The notes below the pieces were generated by a model, which had not been told where the DNA came from, searched no databases, and saw only the letters and a list, made by a program, of their open reading frames with translations. Positions 35,409-45,336 of a DNA stretch of 64,000 nt are shown here, in pieces. The DNA is from Pseudomonas putida (GTDB lineage Bacteria; Pseudomonadota; Gammaproteobacteria; Pseudomonadales; Pseudomonadaceae): contig NZ_CP109603.1 in NCBI RefSeq assembly GCF_025905425.1, positions 4,790,501-4,854,500 of the forward strand, given 5' to 3'. A program made the translations under genes and the position numbers. Each line of letters opens with the position of its first letter. Position 1 is the stretch's first letter.

Positions 35409-36320
35409 ATGTACATCCAGATTCTCGGTTCTGCCGCTGGCGGCGGCTTCCCCCAGTGGAACTGCAACTGCGTCAACTGCAAGGGCTACCGCGACGGCAG
35501 CCTGCGGGCCACGGCGCGCACCCAGTCGTCCATCGCACTGTCTGACGACGGCGAGCACTGGATCCTGTGCAATGCCTCGCCCGACATCCGCGCCCAGCTC
35601 CAGGCCTTCGCGCCGATGCAGCCGGCCCGCGCCCTGCGCGATACCGGCATCAATGCCATCGTCCTGCTCGACAGCCAGATCGACCACACCACCGGCCTGC
35701 TCAGCCTGCGCGAAGGCTGCCCGCATCAGGTCTGGTGCACCGACATGGTCCACCAAGACCTGACCACCGGCTTTCCGCTGTTCACCATGCTCAGCCACTG
35801 GAACGGTGGCCTGCAATGGAACCGCATCGAGCTGGAAGGCAGCTTCGTCATCGACGCCTGCCCCAACCTCAGATTCACGCCCTTCCCGCTGCGCAGCGCC
35901 GCACCGCCCTATTCGCCGCACCGCTTCGACCCACACCCGGGCGACAACCTGGGCTTGCTGGTCGAGGACACCGCTACCGGCGGCAAACTGTTCTACGCCC
36001 CAGGCCTGGGCCAGGTCGACGACAAGCTGCTGACCATGATGCACGGCGCTGATTGCCTGCTGGTCGATGGCACCCTCTGGGAAGACGATGAAATGCAGCG
36101 CCGTGGTGTCGGCACCCGTACCGGTCGCGAAATGGGCCACCTGGCGCAGAACGGCCCAGGCGGCATGCTCGAAGTGCTCGATGGCTTCCCGCGCCAGCGC
36201 AAGGTACTTATCCACATCAACAACACCAACCCGATCCTCGATGAAGATTCGCCAGAGCGGGCCGAGGTCCAGCGTCGGGGCGTTGAAGTCGCCTTCGATG
36301 GCATGAGCATCGAGCTTTAA
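35409..36320 (+). CDS. pqqB: PQQ biosynthesis protein PqqB
   Basis: A 303-aa metallo-beta-lactamase-fold protein starting [18 protein letters not shown], with metal-site-like blocks [15 protein letters not shown] and [12 protein letters not shown]. PqqB acts late in the pathway, hydroxylating the cross-linked intermediate. ATG at 35409 gives the canonical start; a GTG two codons earlier is also in frame. It ends 9 bp before pqqC, with AAGGAGG in between. Confidence 0.96.
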   Translation: MYIQILGSAAGGGFPQWNCNCVNCKGYRDGSLRATARTQSSIALSDDGEHWILCNASPDIRAQLQAFAPMQPARALRDTGINAIVLLDSQIDHTTGLLSLREGCPHQVWCTDMVHQDLTTGFPLFTMLSHWNGGLQWNRIELEGSFVIDACPNLRFTPFPLRSAAPPYSPHRFDPHPGDNLGLLVEDTATGGKLFYAPGLGQVDDKLLTMMHGADCLLVDGTLWEDDEMQRRGVGTRTGREMGHLAQNGPGGMLEVLDGFPRQRKVLIHINNTNPILDEDSPERAEVQRRGVEVAFDGMSIEL

Positions 36321-36329
36321 GGAGGCCTG

Positions 36330-37085
36330 ATGAGCGACCCATTGCCGATGTCCCCTGCCGAATTCGAGCAGGCCCTGCGCGCCAAAGGCGCCTACTACCA
36401 CATTCATCACCCGTATCACGTGGCGATGTACCAGGGCCGCGCCACCCGCGAGCAAATCCAGGGCTGGGTAGCCAACCGCTTCTACTACCAGGTCAACATC
36501 CCGATGAAGGATGCCGCGATCCTGGCCAACTGCCCGGACCGCGAAGTACGCCGCGAGTGGATCCAGCGCCTGCTCGACCATGATGGTGCACCTGGCGAAG
36601 ACGGTGGCATCGAAGCCTGGCTGCGCCTTGGCCAGGCCGTGGGCCTGGACCCCGATCAACTGCGCTCCCAGGAGCTGGTGCTGCCCGGCGTGCGTTTTGC
36701 GGTCGATGCCTACGTCAACTTCGCCCGCCGCGCCAGCTGGCAAGAGGCGGCCAGCAGCTCGCTGACCGAGCTGTTCGCCCCGCAGATCCACCAGTCGCGG
36801 CTGGACAGCTGGCCACAGCACTACCCCTGGATCGACCCCGCCGGCTACGAATACTTCCGCACTCGCCTGGGCCAGGCCCGGCGTGATGTCGAGCACGGGC
36901 TGGCGATCACCTTGCAGCACTACACCACCCGCGCGGGCCAGGAGCGTATGCTGGAGATCCTGCAGTTCAAGCTGGATATCCTCTGGAGCATGCTCGATGC
37001 CATGAGCATGGCCTACGAGCTGAACCGCCCGCCTTATCATTCGGTCACCCAGGAACGGGTCTGGCACAAGGGGATCGCCCTATGA
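36330..37085 (+). CDS. pqqC: pyrroloquinoline-quinone synthase PqqC
   Basis: A 251-aa PqqC of standard length, the cofactor-free oxidase that closes the ring and completes PQQ. Conserved blocks: [15 protein letters not shown] (~24-38), [17 protein letters not shown] (~45) and [15 protein letters not shown] (~200). An ideal AAGGAGG precedes the ATG. Overlaps pqqD by 4 bp. Confidence 0.97.
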   Translation: MSDPLPMSPAEFEQALRAKGAYYHIHHPYHVAMYQGRATREQIQGWVANRFYYQVNIPMKDAAILANCPDREVRREWIQRLLDHDGAPGEDGGIEAWLRLGQAVGLDPDQLRSQELVLPGVRFAVDAYVNFARRASWQEAASSSLTELFAPQIHQSRLDSWPQHYPWIDPAGYEYFRTRLGQARRDVEHGLAITLQHYTTRAGQERMLEILQFKLDILWSMLDAMSMAYELNRPPYHSVTQERVWHKGIAL

Positions 37086-37357
37086 GTTTCGATCGCAAGC
37101 AGGTGCCGAACTGGCGCCCCGGCTACCGCTTCCAGTACGAGCCGGCCCAGAAAGGCCATGTGTTGCTGTACCCCGAAGGCATGATCAAGCTCAACGAAAG
37201 CGCCGCGCTGATCGGCGGCCTGATCGATGGCCAGCGCGACGTCGCGGCGATCATTGCCGAACTTGCGCGGCAGTTCCCCGATGTACCGGAAGTTGCCGAC
37301 GACATTGAGCAGTTCATGGAGGTGGCCCGTGGCGAACACTGGATCGTCCTCACCTGA
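37082..37357 (+). CDS. pqqD: PQQ peptide chaperone PqqD
   Basis: A 91-aa PqqD, which binds PqqA and presents it to the radical SAM enzyme PqqE. Family features: [13 protein letters not shown] near the start, [18 protein letters not shown] and a C-terminal acidic helix ending in WIVL. Start overlaps the pqqC stop (ATGA), and its own end overlaps the start of pqqE. Confidence 0.95.
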   Translation: MSFDRKQVPNWRPGYRFQYEPAQKGHVLLYPEGMIKLNESAALIGGLIDGQRDVAAIIAELARQFPDVPEVADDIEQFMEVARGEHWIVLT

Positions 37358-38489
37358 GTTGCCGGCCACGCCCGAGGTCGGCTTGCCGTTGTGGCTGTTG
37401 GCCGAGCTGACCTACCGTTGCCCGCTGCAATGCCCGTATTGCTCTAACCCGCTGGATTTTGCGGAGCAGGGCAAGGAGCTGAGCACCGCGCAGTGGTTCA
37501 AGGTGATGGCCGAAGCGCGCGAAATGGGCGCCGCACAAATCGGCTTTTCCGGTGGCGAACCGCTGGTGCGCCAGGACCTCGCCGAACTGATCGGCGAGGC
37601 CCGTCGGCTGGGCTACTACACCAACCTGATCACCTCCGGCATCGGCCTCACCGAAGCCCGCATCGCCGAGTTCAAAAAAGCTGGCCTGGACCACATCCAG
37701 ATCAGCTTCCAGGCCAGCGACGAGCAGGTGAACAACCTGCTGGCCGGCTCGAAGAAGGCCTTCGCGCAGAAGCTGGAGATGGCCCGTGCCGTAAAGGCCC
37801 ACGGCTACCCGATGGTGCTCAACTTCGTTACCCATCGGCACAACATCGACAAGACCGACCGCATCATCGAGCTGTGCATCGCGCTCGAAGCCGACTTCGT
37901 CGAGCTCGCCACCTGCCAGTTCTATGGCTGGGCGCACCTCAACCGCTTGGGCCTGCTGCCGACCCAGGCGCAGCTGGAGCGGGCCGAGCGCATCACCAAC
38001 GAGTACCGCGACAAGCTCAAGGCCGAAGGCAACCCCTGCAAGCTGATCTTCGTCACCCCGGACTACTACGAAGAGCGCCCAAAGGCCTGCATGAATGGCT
38101 GGGGCAACCTGTTCCTGACCATCACCCCGGACGGCACCGCCCTGCCCTGCCACGGCGCCCGCCAGCTGCCGGTGCAGTTCCCCAACGTGCGTGACCACGA
38201 CCTGCACCACATCTGGTACGACTCGTTCGGTTTCAACCGCTTCCGCGGTTACCAATGGATGCCTGAGCCTTGCCGCTCCTGCGACGAGAAAGAAAAGGAC
38301 TTCGGCGGCTGCCGTTGCCAGGCGTTCATGCTCACTGGCGATGCCAGCAACGCCGACCCGGTGTGCGCAAAATCGGCTGACCACGGCATCATCCTCAAGG
38401 CCCGCGAGGAGGCAGAAACCGCCCAACTCGCCATTGAACAGATGACCTTCCGCAATGAACGAAACTCCCGTGTCATCGCCCGCGGCTGA
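37329..38489 (+). CDS. pqqE: PqqA peptide cyclase PqqE (radical SAM)
   Basis: A 386-aa radical SAM/SPASM enzyme that cross-links Glu and Tyr of PqqA. The SAM cluster motif is CPLQCPYC (CxxxCxxC, residues ~33-40), FSGGEPL follows near 75, and C-terminal SPASM cysteines include [18 protein letters not shown] choose GTG at 37329, inside the pqqD 3' end, because GGAGG (37318-37322) is 6 bases upstream and it gives family length; longer frames read antisense-like pqqD sequence. Translation is probably coupled to pqqD. The next gene overlaps its last 35 bp. Confidence 0.93.
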   Translation: MANTGSSSPELPATPEVGLPLWLLAELTYRCPLQCPYCSNPLDFAEQGKELSTAQWFKVMAEAREMGAAQIGFSGGEPLVRQDLAELIGEARRLGYYTNLITSGIGLTEARIAEFKKAGLDHIQISFQASDEQVNNLLAGSKKAFAQKLEMARAVKAHGYPMVLNFVTHRHNIDKTDRIIELCIALEADFVELATCQFYGWAHLNRLGLLPTQAQLERAERITNEYRDKLKAEGNPCKLIFVTPDYYEERPKACMNGWGNLFLTITPDGTALPCHGARQLPVQFPNVRDHDLHHIWYDSFGFNRFRGYQWMPEPCRSCDEKEKDFGGCRCQAFMLTGDASNADPVCAKSADHGIILKAREEAETAQLAIEQMTFRNERNSRVIARG

Positions 38490-40278
38490 TTTCAGCGCGG
38501 CCCAGGCAGTCGCCGCAGGCACCGACTTCGCCGAGCTCAAGGTCGACCCGACCGGGTTGTTCTGGAACGAGTTTCGCCCAGCCGACGGTGCTTGCCGAAT
38601 CTGGCACTGGCACCAGCACCAGGCCCAGTGCCTGACACCGGATGGCTTCAGCGTGCGCAGCCGGGTGTACGAATACGGGGGCGGCAGCTTCTGTATCGGC
38701 GGTGACGGGGTGGTCTTCGTCAACGAAAAGGATCAACAGGTTTACACCCAAGGGCTGGATGGCGAGATGCCGCGCCCGCTTACCCAGGCCGACGACTGCC
38801 GCTACGGCGATGTGCAATGGCATGACGGCCAGGTGCTGGCGGTCGAAGAATGTCATGGGCAAACCGTGGAGCATCGCCTCATCGCCCTGGGCGAAGGCGC
38901 CCGCCAGGTGCTGGCAGAAGGTGCCGACTTCTACGCATCACCCACCTTGAGCCACGACGGTCAGCGCCTGGCCTGGGTCGAATGGGACCGCCCGGCGCAG
39001 CCTTGGACACACACTCGCCTGATGCTTCGCGAGCGTGACAGCAGCGGCGCTTGGGGGGCTGCGCGTTGCCTGGCAGGCGTGGAAGAGTCCTTGCAGCAAC
39101 CGCGCTTCGACGAAGACGGCCATGTGTATTGCCTGTCGGATCGCAACGGCTTCTGGCAACCCTGGGCCGAAATCGACGGGCACTGGCAAGCCCTGCCCGC
39201 CGAAGCCGCCGACCACGCTGCCGCACCCTGGCAACTTGGCACCTGCACCTGGCTGGCCCTGGGGCCGCAACGCTATGTGGCCAGCTGGTTCGTGGACGGT
39301 TTTGCCCAGTTGGGGCTGCGCACCGCCGACCAACCGGTAGAGCGCTTCGCCAGCGCCTACACGCGCTTTCGCAGCCTGGCCATGGATGCTGAGCAGCTCT
39401 ATGCCATCGCCGCATCACCCATCAGCCCACCGGCAGTCATTGCCATCGACCGTAGCAATCATGAGGTACGGGTGCTGGCCGGTGGTGCCGAGGTGCTACC
39501 CGCCGAATCCATCAGCCAGCCGCACGCTATCCGCTACGCCAGCGGCAACGGCATCGCCCATGGTTTCTTCTACCCGGCCATGAACGTTGGCGCGTCCGCC
39601 CCCCTGGTGGTGTTTATCCATGGCGGGCCGACCTCGGCGTGCTACCCGGTACTCGACCCACGCATCCAGTACTGGACCCAACGAGGCTTCGCCGTCGCTG
39701 ACCTCAACTACCGGGGTAGCACAGGCTATGGGCGCGACTATCGCCAGGCACTGCACCTGCGTTGGGGCGAGAGCGATGTCGAGGATGCCTGCGCGGTTGT
39801 CGCGCACCTGGCGGATCAGGGGCTGATCGACCCGAGCAAAGCCTTTATTCGGGGCGGCAGCGCAGGGGGATACACCACGCTGTGTGCCCTGGCATTCCAT
39901 GACGTGTTCCGGGCTGGGGCCAGCCTTTACGGCGTCAGTGACCCCATCGCCCTGGGCCGCGCCACGCACAAGTTCGAAGGGGATTACCTGGACTGGTTGA
40001 TCGGCGACCCGCTACAGGACGCCGAACGCTATCGCGCCCGCACGCCACTGCTGCATGCAGCGCAGATCAAGGTGCCGGTGGTTTTCTTCCAGGGTGAGCT
40101 GGATGCGGTGGTGGTGCCGGAACAGACACGCCTGATGCTCGATGCACTCAAGGCAAATGGCATCGATGCGCAAGGGCACTTCTATGCGGGGGAGCGGCAC
40201 GGGTTCCGCAAGGCCCAGAACCTGGCGCATGCGTTGGAAGAAGAATGGAAGTTCTATTGCCGGGTGTTGGGGCAGTAA
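38455..40278 (+). CDS. S9 prolyl-oligopeptidase family peptidase, PQQ-cluster associated
   Basis: A 607-aa alpha/beta-hydrolase peptidase. An N-terminal ~350-residue beta-propeller-like part ([22 protein letters not shown]) precedes the hydrolase domain: [14 protein letters not shown] (~383), nucleophile [10 protein letters not shown] (~463), Asp in [13 protein letters not shown] and His in [10 protein letters not shown] near the end. It starts inside pqqE (35-bp overlap), so it is co-expressed with PQQ genes; in pseudomonads this gene has been called pqqM. It may degrade PqqA remnants, an inference. A terminator hairpin follows. Confidence 0.88.
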   Translation: MNETPVSSPAADFSAAQAVAAGTDFAELKVDPTGLFWNEFRPADGACRIWHWHQHQAQCLTPDGFSVRSRVYEYGGGSFCIGGDGVVFVNEKDQQVYTQGLDGEMPRPLTQADDCRYGDVQWHDGQVLAVEECHGQTVEHRLIALGEGARQVLAEGADFYASPTLSHDGQRLAWVEWDRPAQPWTHTRLMLRERDSSGAWGAARCLAGVEESLQQPRFDEDGHVYCLSDRNGFWQPWAEIDGHWQALPAEAADHAAAPWQLGTCTWLALGPQRYVASWFVDGFAQLGLRTADQPVERFASAYTRFRSLAMDAEQLYAIAASPISPPAVIAIDRSNHEVRVLAGGAEVLPAESISQPHAIRYASGNGIAHGFFYPAMNVGASAPLVVFIHGGPTSACYPVLDPRIQYWTQRGFAVADLNYRGSTGYGRDYRQALHLRWGESDVEDACAVVAHLADQGLIDPSKAFIRGGSAGGYTTLCALAFHDVFRAGASLYGVSDPIALGRATHKFEGDYLDWLIGDPLQDAERYRARTPLLHAAQIKVPVVFFQGELDAVVVPEQTRLMLDALKANGIDAQGHFYAGERHGFRKAQNLAHALEEEWKFYCRVLGQ

Positions 40279-40285
40279 AGCCAAG

Positions 40286-40304
40286 GGGGCCGCGTTGCGG
40301 CCCC
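40286..40304. terminator. hairpin between the convergent peptidase and Pmp3 genes
   Basis: GGGGCCGC-GTT-GCGGCCCC, a perfect 8-bp GC stem 8 bp after the peptidase stop and just before the Pmp3 stop. No long T-run; position suggests transcription termination in both directions. Confidence 0.6.
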
Positions 40305-40311
40305 GATGTTG

Positions 40312-40470
40312 TCAGCGCTTGGCGATGATATACACCGCGTGCACGATCCCCGGAATGTACCCCAATAGCGTCAGCAGGATATTCAGCCAGAACGCCCCGG
40401 CGAACCCCACCTGCAGAAATACCCCAAGCGGCGGCAGCAAGATGGCGATGATGATGCGAATGAAGTCCAT
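40312..40470 (-). CDS. YqaE/Pmp3 family small membrane protein
   Basis: A 52-aa membrane protein, MDFIRIIIAILLPPLGVFLQ then FWLNILLTLLGYIPGIVHAV, two transmembrane helices with the PPLGV motif of the Pmp3/UPF0057 family. Members are linked to salt and membrane stress. ATG at 40470 follows GGAGAG; the long upstream extension in the same frame reads through non-family sequence and is rejected. Confidence 0.92.
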   Translation of the reverse strand: MDFIRIIIAILLPPLGVFLQVGFAGAFWLNILLTLLGYIPGIVHAVYIIAKR

Positions 40471-40546
40471 GCAAGTCTCTCCTGAAGGGGTTTCAACAGA
40501 GACTAGCCGCGCATCGTAGAGGTTCCACACGCCCCCAATGCCAGGC

Positions 40547-40586
40547 AAAAAAAACGCCCCTGACCAAATGAAACAGGCCAGGGGCG
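40547..40586 (-). terminator. intrinsic terminator of the aminotransferase gene
   Basis: On the minus strand CGCCCCTG (40586-40579) pairs with CAGGGGCG (40562-40555) and is followed by eight T. It lies 36 bp after the aminotransferase stop. Confidence 0.9.
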
Positions 40587-40621
40587 ATGCGCAGGAACGC
40601 CAGACGGTTCGTTGAATTCGG

Positions 40622-41902
40622 TTACGCCGGCATTTCGCGGCGGGCCTGCTGCTGTGCATGCAGGCGGGCAAAGGCGCGGGCCAGGCGCAGGAGCATTTCG
40701 TCGATGTTGCCCTTGCTCACGGTCAGCGCCGGCGAGAAGCGCACCACATCGGCCTGCGGTGCGTTAAGCAGCAGGCCTTCGTGCAAGGCTGCCTTTACCA
40801 AGTCCTGGGCAACGCGCTCTTGCAATTGCAAGGCCCATAGCAACCCTTGGCCACGGACCTCGCCTTGGCCATAACGCCCAGCCAAGCGGCTAAGGCCTTC
40901 GCGCAGGTGGCGGCCGTTGTCCTGCACCTGCTCGAAGAAACCAGGCTCCAGCACGGTGTCCAGCACGGCCAGGCCTGCCGCGCTCATCAGCGCGTTGCCA
41001 TGGTGGCTGCCTTCCAGCTCACCGGGCTCGGCGCAGCAAGCGCTGCCACGGGCCAGCAAGGCGGCCAGCGGCACACCACCGCCCAGGCCCTTGCCCAGGG
41101 TGATGATGTCGGCACGCACACCGTAGGTCTGCTCGGCAAGCAATGCGCCACAACGGCCGATACCGGTCTGCACTTCATCCAGAATCAGCAAGATGCCCAG
41201 CTCGCGGCACAGCTTCTCGACCCCTTTGAGGTATGCCTGCGTGGCCGGAATAACCCCCGCCTCGCCCTGGATCGGCTCAAGCATGATCGCCACGGTGCGT
41301 GAATCTACTTCGGCATGCAGCGCCGCCAGGTCATTGAACGGCACCTTGCTGAAGCCCGGCAGGCCGGGCTCGCAGCGATTGCACGGCAGCGGGTCGGAGG
41401 CCGACAGCGCGCCCAGGCTGCGGCCATGACAAGCCTGGCTGGCGGTGATGATGTGATAGGCGCCGTTGCGGTGCAGTTGGCCCCATTTGCGCGCCAGCTT
41501 GATTGCCCCTTCGCAGGCTTCGGCGCCGCTGTTGAGCAGGTAGGCCTGGTCGCTGCCGGTGCTTTGGCAGAGGCGCTCGACCAGGGCCAGCAGGGCACGG
41601 CTGTGGTAACCCGCACCCGGATTGATCAGCGCCTGGGCCTGGCTACCCAGCGCCTTGACCAGCACGCTGGGGCTGTGGCCCAGGCTGTTCACCGCGCCCC
41701 CCTGGGTGAAGTCAAGGAAGGCATGGCCCTCGCTGTCCCACAACCACGACCCCTGGCCGCGCACGAAAACCTGCGAAGCACGTTCGGTACTCGGCATCAG
41801 GCGCTCACGGGACAACTGCGGCGCATCCGCCACGATCACCGGCGCACGCTCGGCCTCGGCGACGGCGGCAGTAGCCGAGCGGCGCAGGTTGAACAGGTTC
41901 AT
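40622..41902 (-). CDS. class III PLP aminotransferase (acetylornithine-type)
   Basis: A 426-aa class III aminotransferase. The PLP lysine lies in TLGKGLGGGVPLAAL (~270), preceded by LILDEVQTGIGRCG (~238), with the substrate-loop block YLLNSGAEACEGAIKLARK (~125). It resembles acetylornithine/4-aminobutyrate transaminases; the amino donor cannot be read from sequence. ATG at 41902 has GGAG 7 bases upstream; a start 15 bp earlier is in frame. Divergent from the LysR gene with 210 bp between, so that regulator probably controls it. Confidence 0.85.
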   Translation of the reverse strand: MNLFNLRRSATAAVAEAERAPVIVADAPQLSRERLMPSTERASQVFVRGQGSWLWDSEGHAFLDFTQGGAVNSLGHSPSVLVKALGSQAQALINPGAGYHSRALLALVERLCQSTGSDQAYLLNSGAEACEGAIKLARKWGQLHRNGAYHIITASQACHGRSLGALSASDPLPCNRCEPGLPGFSKVPFNDLAALHAEVDSRTVAIMLEPIQGEAGVIPATQAYLKGVEKLCRELGILLILDEVQTGIGRCGALLAEQTYGVRADIITLGKGLGGGVPLAALLARGSACCAEPGELEGSHHGNALMSAAGLAVLDTVLEPGFFEQVQDNGRHLREGLSRLAGRYGQGEVRGQGLLWALQLQERVAQDLVKAALHEGLLLNAPQADVVRFSPALTVSKGNIDEMLLRLARAFARLHAQQQARREMPA

Positions 41903-42112
41903 CAGGGCTCCAACCAATCACGGTAAAGGGCGGCCAACGTGCGGTCTTGATGCCAGCACTTGATATTCAGCCTTGCCTATCAAAAGTGTTTTTCATTCCA
42001 GGTAACAATCGGCTGATTAACCGCTGTAACCCACTGGAATACGGCGATAGACTAGGCTTCGCGAAGGTTTTCGACCATTCCGTTTTTCCAGCATTTTCGA
42101 TAAGTGTTACTT

Positions 42113-43036
42113 ATGGATTTCCGCCAACTGCGTTATTTCGTCGCGGTGTACGAAGAAGGCCATGTGGGCCGCGCCGCCGAGCGTCTGTCACTGTCCCAAC
42201 CGGCGCTTTCCCAGCAGATCCGCCAACTGGAACACAGCCTCGACCTGAGCCTGTTCGAACGTAGCAACAAGCGCCTGCTGCCGACCTTGGCCGCCCACAC
42301 CCTGTACAACCATGCCCTGCCGCTACTCGATGGCCTGCAGCGGGCCCATGAGGCCATGCGCAACTTCAAGGGCCAGTCCCTGCGCACCTTGGCCATCGGC
42401 GTGCTGCAGACCGTGCGGCCCAGCCTGGTGCCGCAGTTGCTCGAACGCTTGCGCAGGGCGCAGCCGCATCTCGTCGTGCAGATCTACGAATTGTCGGGGC
42501 TGGAAATCGAACGGCGCCTGCTCAATGGCAGCCTGGACATCGGCATCAGCTACCTGCCGCCGCGCCAACCTGGCCTGCATGGCCTGCTGTTGTACGAAGA
42601 TGAACTGCAGCTGGTCATCCCCGATACCCACCCCTTGAAGGATTTCAAGAAGGTATCGATCCGCCAGGCCGCCGAGCTGCCCATGCTGATGCTGGGCGAG
42701 GAGTTCCAGATTCGCCAGATCTGGCAGGCGCAACTGGCCAGCCAGGGCCGTCGGCCACAGGTTCAGGCAGAGATGAATAACATGGCGGGGATTCTCGACA
42801 GCCTGGCGCACACGGCGCTGGCCACCATTCTGCCGGGTCGGGCCAAGGATGCGGCCGAGGATGACCAGGGTCTGCTGTGGAAGCCGCTGAGCGAGCCGCG
42901 AGTACCGCTCAAGGTTGGCCTGGTGTTCCGCGATGCGCAGCGCCAGCAAGCGTCGGTCGAGCTGCTGCGTACGTTGCTGGAAGAAGAGACAGACGCGCGC
43001 CAGCTGGGGGGCTCGCCGCTGGATGTGCTCGGCTGA
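42113..43036 (+). CDS. LysR family transcriptional regulator
   Basis: A 307-aa LysR regulator: MDFRQLRYFVAVYEEGHVGR then RLSLSQPALSQQIRQLE forms the winged helix-turn-helix, followed by the periplasmic-binding-like effector domain (ALATILPGRA). It is divergent from the class III aminotransferase, the classic LysR arrangement. A terminator follows at 43056. Confidence 0.93.
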   Translation: MDFRQLRYFVAVYEEGHVGRAAERLSLSQPALSQQIRQLEHSLDLSLFERSNKRLLPTLAAHTLYNHALPLLDGLQRAHEAMRNFKGQSLRTLAIGVLQTVRPSLVPQLLERLRRAQPHLVVQIYELSGLEIERRLLNGSLDIGISYLPPRQPGLHGLLLYEDELQLVIPDTHPLKDFKKVSIRQAAELPMLMLGEEFQIRQIWQAQLASQGRRPQVQAEMNNMAGILDSLAHTALATILPGRAKDAAEDDQGLLWKPLSEPRVPLKVGLVFRDAQRQQASVELLRTLLEEETDARQLGGSPLDVLG

Positions 43037-43055
43037 CAAAACACGCGCACAAAGA

Positions 43056-43077
43056 AAACCCCGCCGAAGCGGGGTTT
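43056..43077. terminator. terminator after the LysR gene
   Basis: AAACCCCGC-CGAA-GCGGGGTTT, a 9-bp perfect stem with a GNRA-like tetraloop, 19 bp after the stop. The rest of the 320-bp gap to the acyl-CoA dehydrogenase (43037-43356) holds a REP element and no gene. Confidence 0.8.
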
Positions 43078-43315
43078 CCCAGACTGTTTCCCTGTGACAT
43101 CCGTATCGCCCCGCCATCCTGGCAGGTGGTCCTTCGTCGTCATCCTTGATCTGTCCTTTGCGCTTCCTGCGCAACGTCCATGTGGTAAAGATTACACGTG
43201 GATCCAATCTGAGAACAGTGGTGAAAAGTCACCACGTCGTGTAGGAGAAAGCTTACAAAGACGACTCATTGCTAGTCATACAGGCAATGGGGGCGGTGCT
43301 GTCCCTGTGGGAGCG

Positions 43316-43338
43316 GCCTTGCGCCGCGAAAGGGCCGC
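43316..43338. repeat. single REP element
   Basis: TGTGGGAGCGGCCTTGCGCC-type REP sequence followed by GCGAAAGGGCCGC, matching the REP arm at 59187. It sits just after the minus-strand acyl-CoA dehydrogenase stop, where it may stabilise the mRNA 3' end. Confidence 0.8.
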
Positions 43339-43356
43339 AACGCGGCCCCGGCGTCC

Positions 43357-45135
43357 TCAGAACTGCTCAGCGTCCAGCAGGTACAACGACTCACTCCCCG
43401 CCTTCACCGACGCCACCAACGACTGCACCCGCGGCAGCAGGCGCGCGAAGTAGAACCGCGCCGTCCCCAGCTTGCCCGAATAGAATGCTTCATCACCCTC
43501 GCCGGCCTTGGCAGCCCGCGCCATCAACGCCCACATGTAGCCATAGGCAACGTAACCAAAGGCATGCAGGTACTCGACCGAGGCTGCGCCAATTTCATTG
43601 GGGTTGCCCTTGGCCTGCTCCAGTACCCACTCGGTCAGCCCGTCCAGTTGGTCGAGGTAAGCGCCCAGCGGCTTGGCGAACTCGTCCAGGTCACTGCCAG
43701 CACTGGCGATAAACCCACGGATTTCGTCCGAGAACAGCCTGTAGTACGCACCACCACTGGCAACCACCTTGCGCCCCACCAGGTCGAGGGCCTGGATGCC
43801 GTTGGTGCCTTCGTAGATCTGCGTGATGCGCACATCACGCACCAATTGCTCCTGCCCCCATTCGCGAATGTAGCCATGCCCACCGAACACCTGCTGACCA
43901 TGCACGGTGCACTCCAGGCCAAGGTCGGTGAGGAAGGCCTTGGCCACCGGGGTCAACAGCGCCACCAGCTCTTCGCTGCGCTTGCGCGTGGTCGCGTCTT
44001 CGCTGTACTTGGCACTGTCGAGCTGCATCGCCACGTAGCTTGAGAAGGCGCGGCCACCTTCGATCAAGCCTTTCATGGTCAACAGCATGCGGCGCACGTC
44101 GGGGTGGACGATGATCGGGTCGGCGGCCTTGTCCTTGGCGTGCGGGCCGGTCGGGGCACGGCTCTGCAGGCGGTCGCGGGCGTATTCCACGGCGTTCTGG
44201 TAGGAACGTTCGGCCGAGGCCAGGCCCTGGATGCCTACACCCAGGCGCTCGTAGTTCATCATGGTGAACATGGCCGCCAGGCCCTTGTTGGGCTCACCGA
44301 CGATGTACCCGACCGCTTCGTCGAAGTTCATCACACAGGTGGCCGAAGCCTGGATGCCCATCTTGTGTTCGATCGAGCCACAGGTGGCCGGGTTACGCGC
44401 GCCCAGGCTGCCGTCGTCATTGACCAGGAACTTAGGCACCAGGAACAACGAAATGCCTTTAGGCCCGGCTGGCGCGTCAGGCAGCTTGGCCAGCACCAGG
44501 TGGATGATGTTCTCGGTCAGGTCGTGTTCGCCACCGGTGATGAAGATCTTGGTGCCACTGACCTTGTAGCTGCCGTCGGCCTGGGGTTCTGCTTTGGTGC
44601 GGATGATGCCCAGGTCGGTACCGGCATGGGGCTCGGTCAGGCACATGGAGCCGGCCCACACACCGGCGTACATGTTGGGCAGGTACTTTGCCTTGAGCGC
44701 TTCACTGGCGTGGGCATTGATCGACAGGCAAGCGCCAGCGGTCAGCATCGGGTACAGGCCGAAGGCCAGGCTCGACGCGTTGACCATTTCTTCGACCTGG
44801 GCCGAGATGACCTTGGGCATACCCATGCCACCGAACAGCGGGTCACCGCCAACGCCCACCCAGCCGCCGTCTGCGTAGGTGTTGTAGGCCTCGATAAAGC
44901 CGGCCGGCGTGCGCACCGCGCCGCTGTCCCAGTGGCAGCCTTCTTCGTCGGCAGCGCGGCTGAGCGGGGCGATGGTTCTGGCGGTCACCTTGCCGGCCTC
45001 TTCCAGCACGGCCAGGGCGGTCTCGGCATCGACCACTTCGGCCAGCGCGGGCAACTGCGCCCATTGCTCGGTCACGTTGAAGACTTCATTCAAAACGAAG
45101 CGCATGTCGCGCAGGGGCGCTTTATAGTCGGCCAT
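43357..45135 (-). CDS. acyl-CoA dehydrogenase (first of two paralogues)
   Basis: A 592-aa FAD acyl-CoA dehydrogenase of the long type with an extra N-terminal segment ([20 protein letters not shown]) and a C-terminal extension. Core motifs: MCLTEPHAGTDLG (~165), [16 protein letters not shown] (~195) and GGHGYIREWGQEQL (~430). It oxidises acyl-CoA to enoyl-CoA in beta-oxidation; chain length is not readable. It shares architecture and many blocks with the gene at 45337, so an old tandem duplication is likely; a bidirectional terminator separates them. Confidence 0.93.
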   Translation of the reverse strand: MADYKAPLRDMRFVLNEVFNVTEQWAQLPALAEVVDAETALAVLEEAGKVTARTIAPLSRAADEEGCHWDSGAVRTPAGFIEAYNTYADGGWVGVGGDPLFGGMGMPKVISAQVEEMVNASSLAFGLYPMLTAGACLSINAHASEALKAKYLPNMYAGVWAGSMCLTEPHAGTDLGIIRTKAEPQADGSYKVSGTKIFITGGEHDLTENIIHLVLAKLPDAPAGPKGISLFLVPKFLVNDDGSLGARNPATCGSIEHKMGIQASATCVMNFDEAVGYIVGEPNKGLAAMFTMMNYERLGVGIQGLASAERSYQNAVEYARDRLQSRAPTGPHAKDKAADPIIVHPDVRRMLLTMKGLIEGGRAFSSYVAMQLDSAKYSEDATTRKRSEELVALLTPVAKAFLTDLGLECTVHGQQVFGGHGYIREWGQEQLVRDVRITQIYEGTNGIQALDLVGRKVVASGGAYYRLFSDEIRGFIASAGSDLDEFAKPLGAYLDQLDGLTEWVLEQAKGNPNEIGAASVEYLHAFGYVAYGYMWALMARAAKAGEGDEAFYSGKLGTARFYFARLLPRVQSLVASVKAGSESLYLLDAEQF

Positions 45136-45286
45136 GACAACCTCTCGCTAGTAGGGTCGGGGCGGTCTCGGAGAACCGCGACACTGGGTTGTTGGCAGTG
45201 TAACCGAACAACTTTTACGAGACATAGGGTCATCACTAGACCGCATAGTCATTTACAGTCACGCACTACAAGGCGCCCAAAAATGC

Positions 45287-45322
45287 AAAAACCCGCCTGC
45301 CGATGAAGGCAGGCGGGTTTTT
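45287..45322. terminator. bidirectional terminator between the acyl-CoA dehydrogenases
   Basis: AAAAACCCGCCTGCC pairs perfectly with 45308-45322 over 15 bp around a 6-nt loop, with T-runs on both strands. It lies 14 bp after the upstream paralogue's stop, so the two dehydrogenases are separate transcription units. Confidence 0.93.
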
Positions 45323-45336
45323 GGGCAAGCGGTGGA

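Noticed and set aside
44104..45306. 400-codon open frame antisense to the acyl-CoA dehydrogenase
   Set aside because: Antisense shadow of a high-GC coding region; no ribosome site or family pattern.
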